Shown piece by piece: positions 63,999 to 64,000 of a stretch of 64,000 bases of DNA; position 1 is the stretch's first letter; each line of letters begins with the position of its first letter. The stretch is taken from positions 434,001-498,000 of the forward strand of contig NZ_JQNN01000001.1 of assembly GCF_000745265.1 (NCBI RefSeq), read 5' to 3'. The position numbers were made by a program, and so were the translations under genes. The notes below the pieces were generated by a model. It did no database searches. It was given only the letters and a program-made list of their open reading frames with translations, and had not been told where the DNA came from. Source of the stretch: Massilia sp. 9096 (lineage in GTDB: Bacteria > Pseudomonadota > Gammaproteobacteria > Burkholderiales > Burkholderiaceae_D).

Positions 63999-64000
63999 CA

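Overview
The window is GC-rich chromosomal DNA of a betaproteobacterium, most likely of the Oxalobacteraceae (Massilia, Duganella or a relative). This is inferred from gene families and neighbourhoods, not from a database search. The indicators are PEP-CTERM proteins, a TIGR03790 protein, an EpsA-type LuxR regulator beside exopolysaccharide genes, a methylcitrate operon with AcnD and PrpF instead of PrpD, and the pepA/lptFG arrangement. Apart from about 0.3 kb at 15.2-15.5 kb and 0.4 kb at 54.5-55.0 kb, the window is densely coding. No rRNA, tRNA, CRISPR array, transposase or prophage was seen.

Layout. 1-7.3 kb: end of an exopolysaccharide locus (heparinase-like lyase, wecB, a WecG/TagA glycosyltransferase, galE, a sugar-phosphate nucleotidyltransferase, manC) closed by a terminator. 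7.4-13.2 kb: exported-protein island with a frameshifted TLDc PEP-CTERM protein, a TIGR03790 protein, an ExeM-like extracellular nuclease and an intact PEP-CTERM protein. 13.4-14.9 kb: an atypical PhoB-like regulator lacking the phospho-acceptor Asp, and EpsA. 16.1-26.2 kb: an eleven-gene machine mixing type II secretion parts (GspG, GspF, GspE, secretin, pseudopilins) with PilM/N/O/P-like assembly proteins. This is the best candidate for an unusual system. 26.2-31.4 kb: housekeeping genes (murJ, rpsT, a pseudouridine synthase, icd, a cold-shock gene). 31.7-36.2 kb: clpS-clpA and a chemoreceptor split by an in-frame stop. 36.2-40.1 kb: reverse transsulfuration pair and a royal-jelly/yellow-family protein. 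40.2-50.8 kb: propionate module (prpR, DUF485-actP, prpB, prpC, a GNAT gene, acnD, prpF) with a near-perfect sigma-54 promoter and an array of GTTTC/GAAAC half-sites. 50.9-56.7 kb: a PAS-GGDEF-EAL protein, xth and small hypothetical genes. 56.8-64 kb: pepA, lptF, lptG, a CbiX chelatase, cobA and cysN (siroheme and sulfate assimilation).

How the parts relate. The first 26 kb can be read as one surface/biofilm region: polysaccharide synthesis, EpsA control, exported PEP-CTERM proteins, a secreted nuclease and a secretion machine. That functional link is inference. Two unexplained elements stand out. A roughly 100-bp intergenic repeat occurs upstream of wecB and again, 61 kb away, upstream of cobA; its hairpin carries a compensatory base-pair change. 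A perfect 18-bp palindrome lies upstream of the nuclease gene.
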